This document shows positions 9,723-18,356 of a stretch of 64,000 nt of DNA, in pieces. Where the stretch lies: positions 310,001 through 374,000 of the forward strand of contig NZ_VAUA01000005.1 in the NCBI RefSeq assembly GCF_005771405.1, read 5' to 3'. The notes under the pieces were generated by a model. It worked only from the letters and a program-made list of their open reading frames with translations, searched no databases and was not told the DNA's origin. How positions within the stretch are numbered: position 1 is the stretch's first letter; every line of letters starts with the position of its first letter. Source of the stretch: Parasedimentitalea maritima (GTDB lineage: Bacteria; Pseudomonadota; Alphaproteobacteria; Rhodobacterales; Rhodobacteraceae). The translations under genes and the position numbers were made by a program.

Positions 9723-10793
9723 CTAGCCAAATACCAACGAAGACCGTGCAAAACTGGCAAAGAACCTCTCAAAATGGACGCTGCTGCTTTCAGCTGTGCG
9801 TAGGATTTCGTAAGACTCCTTGCTGAGTCCCGGCTCCAAATGTTGCCGCATTACCGGCCAACTAGGGCTACGATCGCGCCCCAGATCGAACAACATCTGC
9901 GACATCTGACGCAATGGGCCTATCCGTGCTGCGCTTTTGCGTATCTGCATCGGCCCCGGAGCCATCTGTGGAATAAAAGGCACCCCCTTCACGGTAGCCA
10001 TTGCCCAGTTGCAGACAAAATAATCATGATAAGCATCTTGTCCCGCCCCCGGTGTGGCACTGGTGATCACAAACCCGGCAGTTTGCCAACGCAACCAGTC
10101 CAACCAAGCCGCTGGCGGGTGCTTTCCAGCGTATAGCAGCGAAATGCAGACCTCGGCCAACAAATCTGAGTTTTGATCTAAGAAAGCCAGCAGGCCCGCA
10201 TATTCCAAACTCAATATGGCTTGCTTGCCAAGCCCGGGATCGCGGCGACCATACTCCGATAGGTAAAAAACAATATGTGTGAGTTCATAAGCTGCCTTTT
10301 TGTTTGGCAGAGCAAACGTCTCGGGGCGGTTGATAAAGCGATATAAACGGTCTGTAAGTGCCATGCTATTGGCGACGCCGGCAACACCGCGTCGCAGCAA
10401 AAGGCGACGGGCTTCGGCGCGTTGTAAGTCTGACAACTCAGCCTCGGCCAGCCCTTGTCGTGCTACCCAATGGGCAATCTCTTCGCCCTTGTCGCCACCA
10501 AACCCCAGATCTTCTAGATCTAGGCAAATGGACAGAATAAACCTATAATATTGTTGAAAAAAACAGATCCGGCTTTCAATGTTACTGTAAAAGTTAACCA
10601 GAGGATCTAATTGATCACCGCATAATTTGGCACCGGTACACTCCAGAATGTTCAGCAGCTCTGCGTTTTCTTTTAGCCAGAAAACATCATCTTGTTGTCT
10701 CCGGTGTTGGGCAAAATTACCGATCAAAGCTCCGTATAGCGGAGCAGTTGGTGGCTGTGATGGTGGCGCCCTGAGAGGAATGATATTTGACAT
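9723..10793 (-). CDS. Uncharacterised protein, partner of the FSSGS-repeat gene
   Basis: A 356-residue soluble protein that I cannot assign to a function; it may be one of the DUF families restricted to Rhodobacterales (possibly DUF6902, not verified). It looks largely helical. Conserved-looking parts are residues 40-75 (WLKENAELLNILECTGAKL), an FYLSEYGRRDPGLG stretch near 190, and a C-terminal segment rich in aromatic residues. The GTG at 10832 opens the frame, but the ATG at 10793 has a good GAGGAAAG upstream and begins MSNIIPLRAPP. It lies 53 bases downstream of the FSSGS-repeat gene on the same strand, so the two are probably co-transcribed and may act together. Confidence 0.7.
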   Translation of the reverse strand: MSNIIPLRAPPSQPPTAPLYGALIGNFAQHRRQQDDVFWLKENAELLNILECTGAKLCGDQLDPLVNFYSNIESRICFFQQYYRFILSICLDLEDLGFGGDKGEEIAHWVARQGLAEAELSDLQRAEARRLLLRRGVAGVANSMALTDRLYRFINRPETFALPNKKAAYELTHIVFYLSEYGRRDPGLGKQAILSLEYAGLLAFLDQNSDLLAEVCISLLYAGKHPPAAWLDWLRWQTAGFVITSATPGAGQDAYHDYFVCNWAMATVKGVPFIPQMAPGPMQIRKSAARIGPLRQMSQMLFDLGRDRSPSWPVMRQHLEPGLSKESYEILRTAESSSVHFERFFASFARSSLVFG

Positions 10794-10846
10794 TTTCGGT
10801 CTTTCCTCTTCCTTTTGAAAATCAGGCGCCACGCATGCCCGTATGC

Positions 10847-11140
10847 TTAGCTGCCTGACGAGAACATTTCTGTGCCGTCACCAACTGATGTCAGCTGACA
10901 GCGAACCGAAGTGGATCCAGAAGAGAACAACTGTGTTGCTTCACCTTTCAAGGCATCCGAAACGCAGGTAGGTGTTGAACCAGATGAAAACGCCCAAGTC
11001 ACGTCGCCGCTCATAATGTCCGCACTCATTTCTGGCGCTGACCCTGAAGAAAACAGCGCTGTGCCATCTCCGTCGAACTGGCTGGTAGAAGCAGTTTTAG
11101 TGACAATTGGCAGCTCAGTTGGAATACGAAGGGCGGTCAT
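10847..11140 (-). CDS. Small protein with four FSSGS repeats
   Basis: A 97-residue protein. The first 27 residues (MTALRIPTELPIVTKTAST...) look like a leader. Four tandem units of about 21-22 residues follow, each containing G-[DE]-x-T-x-x-F-S-S-G-S; the last unit ends the protein exactly at FSSGS. The ATG at 11140 has TAGGAG eight bases upstream, so the longer in-frame start at 11185 is rejected. It may correspond to a Rhodobacterales family of unknown function (possibly DUF6749, not verified). The leader plus repeated Ser/Gly-rich core layout resembles a multi-core peptide precursor, but no known modification enzyme is adjacent; the gene downstream is uncharacterised. Confidence 0.75.
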   Translation of the reverse strand: MTALRIPTELPIVTKTASTSQFDGDGTALFSSGSAPEMSADIMSGDVTWAFSSGSTPTCVSDALKGEATQLFSSGSTSVRCQLTSVGDGTEMFSSGS

Positions 11141-11490
11141 GGCTAAACTCCTAAATTGGGGTGGATGTATACATATTGTTAACACACGTATTGGCTGATT
11201 TGAGCATCAGATTTTGCAACTTAAAGGGATTGACCCCGCGAATTTGTAGCTTTCACCTCGCAAATCGCTGTAAAAAAAGAGCAATAAATTTCCAGAAAGT
11301 ATTCCGGCCCGCAGGTCGGCTAGCGCAAATTCGCAAACCAAATTTACTCTACTACGGGTTGATTTTGCGGTCGTGCAGTGTCGGTTTCTGACACAAAACC
11401 GAATCGCTTATCCCTGCAACACAACCGCTGCCTTGCCTCTCCTGCCGGTATCGGCAATAGATCACTCCTGGCCTCAACAGGAGACGTGAG
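11141..11490. other. Intergenic region, divergent promoters expected
   Basis: About 350 A/T-rich bases between the divergent FSSGS gene and xthA. The promoters of both genes must lie here, but I could not single out a convincing -35/-10 pair. Open frames in it are short and unconvincing. Confidence 0.4.
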
Positions 11491-12297
11491 ATGAAAATCG
11501 CCACCTTCAACATCAATGGTATCAAGGCACGGGCACAGGCTCTGCCTGCCTGGCTGGATGATGCACAGCCTGACGTGGTGTTGCTGCAAGAGGTCAAATC
11601 CGTCGATGAGGCCTTCCCTCGTGAGCTATTCGAAGACCGTGGCTATAACGTCGAAACCCATGGCCAAAAAGGGTTCAATGGCGTTGCAATCCTGTCAAAG
11701 TTGCCGCTGGAAGATGTTCAGCGTGGCCTGCCCGGCGATGATGATGATGTACAGGCCCGTTGGATTGAAGCGACTGTTGTAGGCAAACAGGCGTTGCGCG
11801 TTTGCGGACTTTATCTGCCCAACGGAAATCCGGTTGAACTGCGGGATGACGGCAGTCCCGAACCGGGTGGCAAATACGATTACAAGCTGCGTTGGATGCA
11901 GCGGTTACACGAACGCGCCAAGCAGCTGCTGGCTGAGGATGCCCCCGCGCTGATGGCAGGTGACTACAATATCATCCCTCAGGCTGAAGATGCCAAACGG
12001 CCAGAGGCCTGGGTAGAAGATGCCCTGCATCGGCCTGAAAGCCGTGCAGCGTTTCAGCGTCTCGTCAATTTGGGTTTCACCGAAGCCTTTCGCGCCCGCC
12101 ATCAGGGAGCAGGTCACTATTCGTTCTGGGACTATCAGGCGGGTGCGTGGAATCGTGACGACGGCATACGCATTGACCACTTCCTGCTGTCGCCTCAGGC
12201 CGCCGATCTGCTGATGGATTGCCAAATCGACAAGCATGTTCGTGGTGGCGACAAGCCTTCAGACCATGTTCCGGTTTGGGTCGAGCTAGACCTGTAA
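11491..12297 (+). CDS. xthA: Exodeoxyribonuclease III (AP endonuclease)
   Basis: ExoIII (268 residues) cuts DNA at abasic sites and degrades 3' ends during base excision repair. The endonuclease/exonuclease/phosphatase fold motifs are visible: KIATFNINGIKAR at the start, LLQEVKS with the metal-binding Glu near residue 35, GDYNIIPQAEDAKRP near 150-165, SFWDY near 210, and the catalytic IDHFLLS and SDHVPVW near 229 and 258. The ATG at 11491 has AGGAGA nine bases upstream. It is convergent with the FAD monooxygenase gene. Confidence 0.95.
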   Translation: MKIATFNINGIKARAQALPAWLDDAQPDVVLLQEVKSVDEAFPRELFEDRGYNVETHGQKGFNGVAILSKLPLEDVQRGLPGDDDDVQARWIEATVVGKQALRVCGLYLPNGNPVELRDDGSPEPGGKYDYKLRWMQRLHERAKQLLAEDAPALMAGDYNIIPQAEDAKRPEAWVEDALHRPESRAAFQRLVNLGFTEAFRARHQGAGHYSFWDYQAGAWNRDDGIRIDHFLLSPQAADLLMDCQIDKHVRGGDKPSDHVPVWVELDL

Positions 12298-12307
12298 CCC
12301 CCACTAC

Positions 12308-12349
12308 GATGTGATCAGAGCCAGCCTGTTATGGCTGGGCTGTCACATC
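12308..12349. terminator. Stem-loop between convergent genes, possible two-way terminator
   Basis: An outer inverted repeat GATGTGA (12308-12314) / TCACATC (12343-12349) encloses an inner AGCCAGCC...GGCTGGGCT stem with one bulge. It sits between xthA and the monooxygenase and overlaps the last codons of the latter. There is no clear T-run, so termination is an inference. Confidence 0.35.
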
Positions 12350-13510
12350 GTGCTGATAAATCCAGTCAAATTGGCTGACCATGCGCTGTGGAGCAAACCG
12401 CCCGCCCAGCTTTAGCAACTGGTGCGCAGGCCAGGCAAGCGGTGCGCGCAAATGGTATTTCCAAGCATTTTTGGAGGCTGCAGCAACCACTTTCACCGCC
12501 CGGTCGCGCCGTTGCTGTTGATACAGACCCAATCCAGAATCGATGGTATCTGCAGAGGCCAGAGACGCGCCCAACACCCAGGCATCTTCCAGTGCCAGAT
12601 TGGCACCCTGCGCCATAAAGGGCAGCGTTGGATGCGCAGCGTCGCCCAGAATGGCTACACGTCCCTGATGCCAATTTTTGGCCACCGGATGACGAAACAA
12701 GCCCCATAACCGGACATCTTCTACTGCAGACAACAGGCCAGCCGCTGTGCCGCCAAAGTTACGAAACGCATCCCGAAGATTGGCTGGATCATCTGTATGG
12801 TTCCAGCCTTCGTCGGCCCATTCGCTGCGCTCCTGCACTGCGACGATATTGACCAGACTGCCATCCCGCAAAGGATAGGCCACCAGATGCCTCTTTGATC
12901 CCATAAAAATCTGCGCTTCGGGGGGCAGGTTCAATACATTTGGTACCGTTGCCCGCCAAGCCACCTGGCCAGTAAAAAACGGCTGCCCCGGATCGTTGAA
13001 TGCTTTGCGGGCTTTAGAATGCAGCCCGTCTGCTCCAACTACCAAATCACCGCCGCACTGAGCACCATTGGATAGATGCACAACGGGCGACGTCCCTGCC
13101 TCAACCCGATCTACTTTTTGAAGCAACCGCACCTGAATTCCGGCGCGCCGGACAGCATCTGCCAAAATTGAGATCAGGTCAGATCGGTGCACAAAGTAGA
13201 AATTCTGTCCTACACTGTATTGATCCAGGTCCAGCCGAAGAACTTGCTGCCCGTGTTTGTGATGTCGCAGAACCACTGCGCGTGCCCGCTGTGATCGCCA
13301 AGCCAGATCATCGTGCAATCCCAGTGCTTTCAGCACAGCAACACCATTTGGGCTGATCTGAAGCCCGGCACCGACTTCAGAAATTGCTTCGGCTTGCTCT
13401 AGCACGGTCACCGAGGCACCGCGTTGCTGCAGCACCAAGGCGGAGGTCAATCCACCGATACCGCCACCAATGATCGTAATTCTCTGACCTTTGAGTTCCA
13501 TCACGTCCAA
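12329..13510 (-). CDS. FAD-dependent aromatic monooxygenase (salicylate hydroxylase-like)
   Basis: A 393-residue flavoprotein of the PHBH/UbiH fold. Residues 10-38 form the FAD-binding dinucleotide motif (ITIIGGGIGGLTSALVL, ending with the acidic residue in VTVLEQAE). The DG motif is LVVGADGLHSKAR near 160, and the second FAD motif is AILGDAAHPTLPFMAQGAN near 286. These enzymes hydroxylate aromatic acids with NAD(P)H and O2. The closest named types I recognise are salicylate 1-hydroxylase and 3-hydroxybenzoate 6-hydroxylase. There is no aromatic-degradation gene beside it, so the substrate is open. A start at the second Met (13501) is also possible. Confidence 0.85.
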   Translation of the reverse strand: MDVMELKGQRITIIGGGIGGLTSALVLQQRGASVTVLEQAEAISEVGAGLQISPNGVAVLKALGLHDDLAWRSQRARAVVLRHHKHGQQVLRLDLDQYSVGQNFYFVHRSDLISILADAVRRAGIQVRLLQKVDRVEAGTSPVVHLSNGAQCGGDLVVGADGLHSKARKAFNDPGQPFFTGQVAWRATVPNVLNLPPEAQIFMGSKRHLVAYPLRDGSLVNIVAVQERSEWADEGWNHTDDPANLRDAFRNFGGTAAGLLSAVEDVRLWGLFRHPVAKNWHQGRVAILGDAAHPTLPFMAQGANLALEDAWVLGASLASADTIDSGLGLYQQQRRDRAVKVVAAASKNAWKYHLRAPLAWPAHQLLKLGGRFAPQRMVSQFDWIYQHDVTAQP

Positions 13511-13536
13511 CCGAGTTTATGCTTCACCCACATAAA

Positions 13537-13568
13537 CGAAAAACGCCGGGACAACAGGCCCCGGCGTT
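13537..13568 (-). terminator. Rho-independent terminator of dksA
   Basis: A GC-rich stem AACGCCGGG / CCCGGCGTT (13542-13550 and 13560-13568) followed on the minus strand by TTTTT-like sequence (13537-13541). It lies 28 bases downstream of the dksA stop codon and matches the standard intrinsic terminator form. Confidence 0.8.
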
Positions 13569-13596
13569 GAATTGTTTTCAAGACTTTGAACGCGCT

Positions 13597-14019
13597 TCAG
13601 TCGTCGCGGTGAACTCTTTCGCGACGTTCATGCCGTTCTTGCGCTTCAAGACTCATGGTAGCGATGGGTCTGGCATTCAGGCGCTTCAACGAAATCGGAT
13701 CACCCGTAACGCTGCAGTAACCATATTCACCTTCTTCAATACGACGAATTGCTGCGTCGATCTTGGACACAAGCTTGCGCTGCCGGTCGCGGGTACGTAG
13801 CTCCAGCGATCGATCAGTCTCTTCACTGGCACGGTCGGCATCATCGGGAATATTGCGGGTGTTATCCTGCAAACCCTCGATTGTGTCACGACTGTCTGCC
13901 AGAAGATCTTGCTTCCAGTTCAACAACTTACGTCGGAAAAATTCCAACTGCCTTTCATTCATGAAAGGCTCATCTTCGGCCGGTCGATAGTCATCCGGCA
14001 GAAACACTTCTTGCTTCAT
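13597..14019 (-). CDS. dksA: DksA-family RNA polymerase-binding regulator
   Basis: A 140-residue DksA-type protein that enters the RNA polymerase secondary channel and, with ppGpp, tunes rRNA and amino-acid promoters. The coiled coil spans about residues 20-95, with the acidic tip in NIPDDADRASEETD. The zinc-finger part is reduced: only one cysteine (YGYCSVTGDPISLKRLNARP) remains of the four in E. coli DksA. As far as I recall, Rhodobacter DksA also lacks the complete finger, so this is a lineage trait, not decay. The ATG at 14019 follows AAGGAG by five bases; the longer in-frame start at 14097 is rejected. An intrinsic terminator follows. Confidence 0.9.
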   Translation of the reverse strand: MKQEVFLPDDYRPAEDEPFMNERQLEFFRRKLLNWKQDLLADSRDTIEGLQDNTRNIPDDADRASEETDRSLELRTRDRQRKLVSKIDAAIRRIEEGEYGYCSVTGDPISLKRLNARPIATMSLEAQERHERRERVHRDD

Positions 14020-14204
14020 TTCGGCTCCTTCGGTCAGGCCATGAATGTTGGTCATAGTGTACTCCCAAACATCTGGCCGCCCCCTCTGACGCAGCATTTA
14101 TCTGCTCCATTCGAGATTGTCACTACACAATAGTATCTCCACTGAGTTAAAAGCATGGTAACGACCGATCATCATTCTAATGGCTGTAAAAAAGTAGGAA
14201 ACAC

Positions 14205-15044
14205 ATGCGATTTCAGGGCACTAAAGACTATGTTGCAACCGACGACCTGAAAATCGCCGTAAATGCGGCTGTTACACTCGAGCGCCCACTGCTGGTTAAA
14301 GGCGAACCCGGCACTGGTAAAACAGAGCTGGCACGCCAGATTTCCACGGCCTTGGGCCTTCGAATGATCGAGTGGAATGTCAAATCCACCACCCGCGCCC
14401 AACAAGGCTTGTACGAATATGATGCGGTGTCCCGTCTGCGCGACAGTCAGCTGGGTGATGAACGGGTGCACGATGTGCGCAACTACATCAAAAAAGGCAA
14501 ACTTTGGGAGGCATTTGAAGCGGATGAACGCGTTGTTTTGCTGATTGATGAGATCGACAAAGCAGATATCGAATTCCCCAATGACCTTCTTCAGGAACTC
14601 GATAAGATGGAGTTCTACGTCTACGAGACAGGTGAAACCATCAGGGCCAAGCATCGCCCAATTATGATCATCACCTCGAACAACGAAAAAGAACTGCCGG
14701 ACGCGTTTTTGCGGCGCTGTTTTTTCCATTACATCCGCTTTCCCGATGCGGAAACGATGAAGCAGATCGTCGAAGTACACCATCCAGGTATCAAACAGAC
14801 GTTGCTAACGACTGCGCTGACCCAGTTTTACGAGATCCGCGATACCGCCGGTTTGAAAAAGAAGCCCTCTACCTCTGAGGTTCTGGACTGGTTAAAACTG
14901 TTACTGGCTGAGGACCTTACCCCAGAAGATCTGGCCCGTGATGGTGCGGACGCCCTGCCCCGGCTACATGGTGCACTGTTGAAAAACGAACAGGATGTGC
15001 ATTTGTTTGAACGGTTGGCTTTTATGGCACGCGGCAAGCGCTAG
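14205..15044 (+). CDS. MoxR-family AAA+ ATPase
   Basis: A 279-residue AAA+ ATPase. Walker A is GEPGTGKTELARQ (about residues 38-50), Walker B is VVLLIDEIDKAD (about 118-129), sensor 1 lies in IMIITSNNEKELPDAFLRRC (with the arginine finger region), and a small C-terminal lid domain ends the protein. MoxR proteins work with VWA-domain partners as chaperones that insert metals or assemble complexes. The VWA partner is present at 17117, with an acetyltransferase, a lipoprotein and a small membrane protein in between. The start has AGGAA seven bases upstream. Confidence 0.92.
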   Translation: MRFQGTKDYVATDDLKIAVNAAVTLERPLLVKGEPGTGKTELARQISTALGLRMIEWNVKSTTRAQQGLYEYDAVSRLRDSQLGDERVHDVRNYIKKGKLWEAFEADERVVLLIDEIDKADIEFPNDLLQELDKMEFYVYETGETIRAKHRPIMIITSNNEKELPDAFLRRCFFHYIRFPDAETMKQIVEVHHPGIKQTLLTTALTQFYEIRDTAGLKKKPSTSEVLDWLKLLLAEDLTPEDLARDGADALPRLHGALLKNEQDVHLFERLAFMARGKR

Positions 15045-15127
15045 TCTCATATCTTGCCATGAGTGATGACCAGTGACACCATGATTGATAGCCGTAGAAT
15101 TCCCGCCACCTATTGGATTTTCCAACA

Positions 15128-15574
15128 ATGACCAGCCAAGTGACGATCCGTGCCTTACGTGCAGACGACCGCCCTGAATGGGCTGAACTCTGGCATGACT
15201 ATCTGGAGTTTTACGAAACGTCTTTGCCAGATGCTGTCTATGACACAACATTTGCGCGCCTGATTGGGGATGATCCACAGGATTTCTCCTGTTTTGTCGC
15301 AGAGCAAGACGGTCAATTGGTTGGCCTAACACATTACCTGTTTCATCGCCATGCTTGGACCCAAGACAACACCTGCTATCTGCAGGATCTGTATGCCCGT
15401 CCTGAAACACGCGGATCCGGTGTTGGTCGTGCCCTGATTGAAGCAGTTTACGCGGCTGCGGATGTGCAGGGAAGTGGCTCGGTGTATTGGATGACACAAG
15501 AGTTCAACCACACAGCCCGCAAGCTTTACGACCGCATTGGCAAACAGACCCCATTTATTCGGTACCAACGGTGA
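15128..15574 (+). CDS. GNAT-family N-acetyltransferase
   Basis: A 148-residue acetyltransferase. The fold is clear: TIRALRADDRPEWAELW as the first strand and helix, CYLQDLYARPETRGSGVGRALIEAV as the acetyl-CoA-binding R/Q-x-x-G-x-G/A loop (about residues 85-109), and the C-terminal ARKLYDRIG motif. The TTG at 15113 opens the frame, but the ATG at 15128 is the natural start. The stop overlaps the GTG of the next gene, so translation is probably coupled. The substrate (a small amine or protein N-terminus) is not known. Confidence 0.9.
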   Translation: MTSQVTIRALRADDRPEWAELWHDYLEFYETSLPDAVYDTTFARLIGDDPQDFSCFVAEQDGQLVGLTHYLFHRHAWTQDNTCYLQDLYARPETRGSGVGRALIEAVYAAADVQGSGSVYWMTQEFNHTARKLYDRIGKQTPFIRYQR

Positions 15575-16929
15575 AAATTTGCCGCGCGGTTCTGGCTTTT
15601 GTGGTGGTCTTGGCGGGCTGTGACACAGTTCCGCTGGAACGCCCACCAACACGGGCCACTATTGCTGACAGTGCCTTACCCCCCGTCAAAACGTTTGGCG
15701 CCCCAAGCCCGGTCGACCCACAGCGTTCTAATGCCGATATGGCACGGGATTTTCTGGACCTGCATTTCAAACTGGAAGGTGGTACGACTTTACCCACGTT
15801 TACTCGTTTTGATGCCCCTATTACACTGCGGGTAACAGGCAAACCTGCCAGCAATCTGAATTCAGATCTGACCAACCTGCTGTCTCGGCTGCAACAAGAA
15901 GCAGGCATCAGTATTCGCCGCGTCAACAGCGGCAGCGCCAATATTACCATTGAATCTGTCAGCCGCTCAGAAATCCGGCGGGCCCTACCCAGAGCCGCCT
16001 GCTTTGTTGTGCCCAACGTCAGTTCTTTGGCTGAATACCGGCGCAGCAAGCGCCGTGCCAGCACCAATTGGACACAGTTGCGGCAGCGCGAGACCCTGGC
16101 CATTTTCATTCCCAATGACGTCAGCCCACAAGAAGTCCGCGATTGTTTACATGAAGAGCTGGCGCAGTCTATCGGGCCGCTGAACGACCTGTACCGGTTG
16201 CCGGACTCAGTGTTCAACGACGACAATGTTCACACCGTTCTGACCGGGTTCGACATGCTGATTCTGCGTGCAACCTACGCGCCTGAACTCTCCACAGGCA
16301 TGAGCCGTGCACAGGTCGCTGCCCGCCTGCCCGCAATCCTGACGCGCTACAACCCAGCGGGCGACGCCCTCCCGTCTACCGCGCTGCAGGAGAGCCCTCG
16401 GGAGTGGATCTCGTCGATAGAAACCGCATTAGGCCCCGATGTATCAACTGAAACCCGTCGGCGCGCCGCCAACCAAGCTGTGACCACAGCACAAAAGCTG
16501 GGCTGGCAAGATCATCGACGTGCCTTCAGCCACTATATACTTGGTCGCATGATTCAGAGCAGCGATCCGGTTTTGGCGCAACGGCACTTTCAAACCGCAT
16601 TGCGTTATCTGGGACAATCCCCAAGCACCCAGTTGCACCGGGCCCAAATTGTGGCCCGGATGATGGCCTATGATATTGCCCGTGGTCAGGGCAGCAATGC
16701 CTTGTCATTAGCCGCCCCCAGCATCACCGCCGCTGCGAAGTTTGAAAATGCCGCCCTGCTCTCCACCTTGATGCTCTTGCAGGCCGAAGCGCTGGAGCTG
16801 ACTGGCGATTTTGAGGCCGCTCAAGCTGTCAGGCTGGACAGTCTGGGGTGGGCGCGCTACGGCTTTGGTTCAGACTGGGCGGTGCGGTCCAAAGTGAATG
16901 AAATCGCGGCTCTGCGCCCCAATACATAG
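15571..16929 (+). CDS. DUF2927 lipoprotein
   Basis: A 452-residue predicted lipoprotein. It starts at the GTG at 15571, which overlaps the acetyltransferase stop. The signal sequence (VKICRAVLAFVVVLAGC) ends in a lipobox, with the Cys at residue 16. Residues 60-235 match my memory of the DUF2927 domain (FLDLHFKLEGGTTLPTF, CFVVPN, and VRDCLHEELAQSIGPLNDL, which resembles a degenerate metallopeptidase-like motif HEELAQ). The rest looks like TPR-type helices (HYILGRMIQSSDPVLAQRHF). It belongs to the MoxR/VWA block, which suggests an envelope role in that system. The function is unknown. Confidence 0.8.
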   Translation: MKICRAVLAFVVVLAGCDTVPLERPPTRATIADSALPPVKTFGAPSPVDPQRSNADMARDFLDLHFKLEGGTTLPTFTRFDAPITLRVTGKPASNLNSDLTNLLSRLQQEAGISIRRVNSGSANITIESVSRSEIRRALPRAACFVVPNVSSLAEYRRSKRRASTNWTQLRQRETLAIFIPNDVSPQEVRDCLHEELAQSIGPLNDLYRLPDSVFNDDNVHTVLTGFDMLILRATYAPELSTGMSRAQVAARLPAILTRYNPAGDALPSTALQESPREWISSIETALGPDVSTETRRRAANQAVTTAQKLGWQDHRRAFSHYILGRMIQSSDPVLAQRHFQTALRYLGQSPSTQLHRAQIVARMMAYDIARGQGSNALSLAAPSITAAAKFENAALLSTLMLLQAEALELTGDFEAAQAVRLDSLGWARYGFGSDWAVRSKVNEIAALRPNT

Positions 16930-16944
16930 ACGGACGGACAGAAT

Positions 16945-17112
16945 ATGATCGTAATCGGCGGCGTGGCAATCGGGGCTCTGTTGGGGGCATTTTCAGCTCG
17001 AAGACGTGGTGGGGGTCTTGGCGACATCCTGCAATATGCTGCTGTTTACGGCATTTTATATGGCTTGGCTGGCATGTTGATCACCATTGTGGCGCACCGA
17101 ATGGCGCTCTGA
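16945..17112 (+). CDS. Small two-helix membrane protein
   Basis: A 55-residue ORF that starts at the ATG at 16945, 15 bases after the lipoprotein gene and ending 4 bases before the VWA gene. It has two hydrophobic segments (MIVIGGVAIGALLGAF and YGILYGLAGMLITIVA) joined by a basic, Gly-rich loop (SARRRGGGLGD), which fits two transmembrane helices with a cytoplasmic loop. The tight spacing inside the block supports a real gene. I recall small proteins of this kind in the same place in other Rhodobacterales, but no family name can be given. Confidence 0.65.
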   Translation: MIVIGGVAIGALLGAFSARRRGGGLGDILQYAAVYGILYGLAGMLITIVAHRMAL

Positions 17113-17116
17113 ATCC

Positions 17117-18301
17117 ATGTTTCAACCTTTTTTCGAGAACCTGCGCAACGCCTCAATTCCTGTGTCTCTGCGTGAGTACCTGACCTTTCTCGAAGCCATT
17201 AAGGCTGGGTTGGCCACATATGACATCGAAGCATTCTATTTCCTTGCCCGTTCATCCATGGTCAAAGACGAGCGGAATATCGACAAGTTTGACCGCGCCT
17301 TTGCTGCCACCTTTGAAGGGTTAGAGGCTATTTCGGCGCAGGCTGTGATGGATGCTGTCGACATCCCTGAAGAGTGGATCCGCAAAATGGCGGAAAAACA
17401 CCTGAGCGAAGAAGAGCGCGCTGAGATTGAAGCGCTGGGTGGCTTTGACAAACTGATGGAAACGCTAAAGGAGCGCCTGAAGGAACAAGAAGGGCGCCAT
17501 CAGGGGGGCAGCAAATGGGTCGGTACGGCTGGCACCTCTCCTTTTGGAGCCTATGGCTATAACCCAGAGGGCGTGCGGATCGGCCAAAAGGAAGGCCGCC
17601 ATGGGCGCGCGGTCAAGGTCTGGGACAAACGCGAGTTCAAAAACCTGGATGGTGACGTCGAGCTGGGAACCCGCAACATCAAGGTGGCGCTGAAACGTTT
17701 GCGCCGCTGGGTGCGTCAGGGAGCGCACGAAGAACTGGATCTGGATAACACCATCCGCTCGACAGCTGAGCACGGCTATCTGGACGTCAAAACCCGCCCA
17801 GAACGCCATAACGCCGTCAAAGTACTATTGTTTCTGGATGTTGGTGGATCAATGGATCCACATATCAAGATTGTCGAAGAACTGTTCTCGGCCGCGCGCA
17901 CCGAATTCAAACACCTTGAATACTACTACTTCCACAATTGCCTGTACGAAGGCGTGTGGCGTGACAATGCCCGGCGTTGGGACGCGCAGATCCCGACACA
18001 CGAAGTACTGCGGACCTATGGGCCGGACTACAAATGCATCTTTGTCGGTGACGCCTCGATGTCCCCATATGAGATTGCCTATCCGGGTGGTGCTAACGAG
18101 CATTGGAACAAAGAAGCCGGGCAAGTCTGGTTGCAACGCGCCCGCGAGCAGTGGTCGTCGAACCTGTGGATTAACCCGGTCCCTGAAAAGTACTGGGACT
18201 ACACCCACTCGATTGGCATGGTCCGGGAAATTTTTGCGGATCAGATGGTTCCAATGACCCTGTCGGGACTAGAGCAAGGCATGAAAGATTTAACCCGGTG
18301 A
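17117..18301 (+). CDS. VWA-domain protein, CoxE-like partner of MoxR
   Basis: A 394-residue protein. The N-terminal 200 residues are helical (FFENLRNASIPVSLREYLTF, then a basic Gly-rich linker). A VWA-like domain follows, with VLLFLDVGGSMDPHI near residue 235: its MIDAS motif is D-x-G-G-S instead of D-x-S-x-S, as is common in the CoxE group. The ATG at 17117 gives the family start MFQPFFENLR; the upstream in-frame codon at 17087 lies inside the small membrane-protein gene. With the MoxR ATPase at 14205 it forms a typical MoxR-VWA pair, whose client here is not evident. Confidence 0.88.
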   Translation: MFQPFFENLRNASIPVSLREYLTFLEAIKAGLATYDIEAFYFLARSSMVKDERNIDKFDRAFAATFEGLEAISAQAVMDAVDIPEEWIRKMAEKHLSEEERAEIEALGGFDKLMETLKERLKEQEGRHQGGSKWVGTAGTSPFGAYGYNPEGVRIGQKEGRHGRAVKVWDKREFKNLDGDVELGTRNIKVALKRLRRWVRQGAHEELDLDNTIRSTAEHGYLDVKTRPERHNAVKVLLFLDVGGSMDPHIKIVEELFSAARTEFKHLEYYYFHNCLYEGVWRDNARRWDAQIPTHEVLRTYGPDYKCIFVGDASMSPYEIAYPGGANEHWNKEAGQVWLQRAREQWSSNLWINPVPEKYWDYTHSIGMVREIFADQMVPMTLSGLEQGMKDLTR

Positions 18302-18356
18302 ACCGCAGTACGGGCTTGCCCTTGCCCATTGCGTTAGCACAGCCCATATCTAAGCC

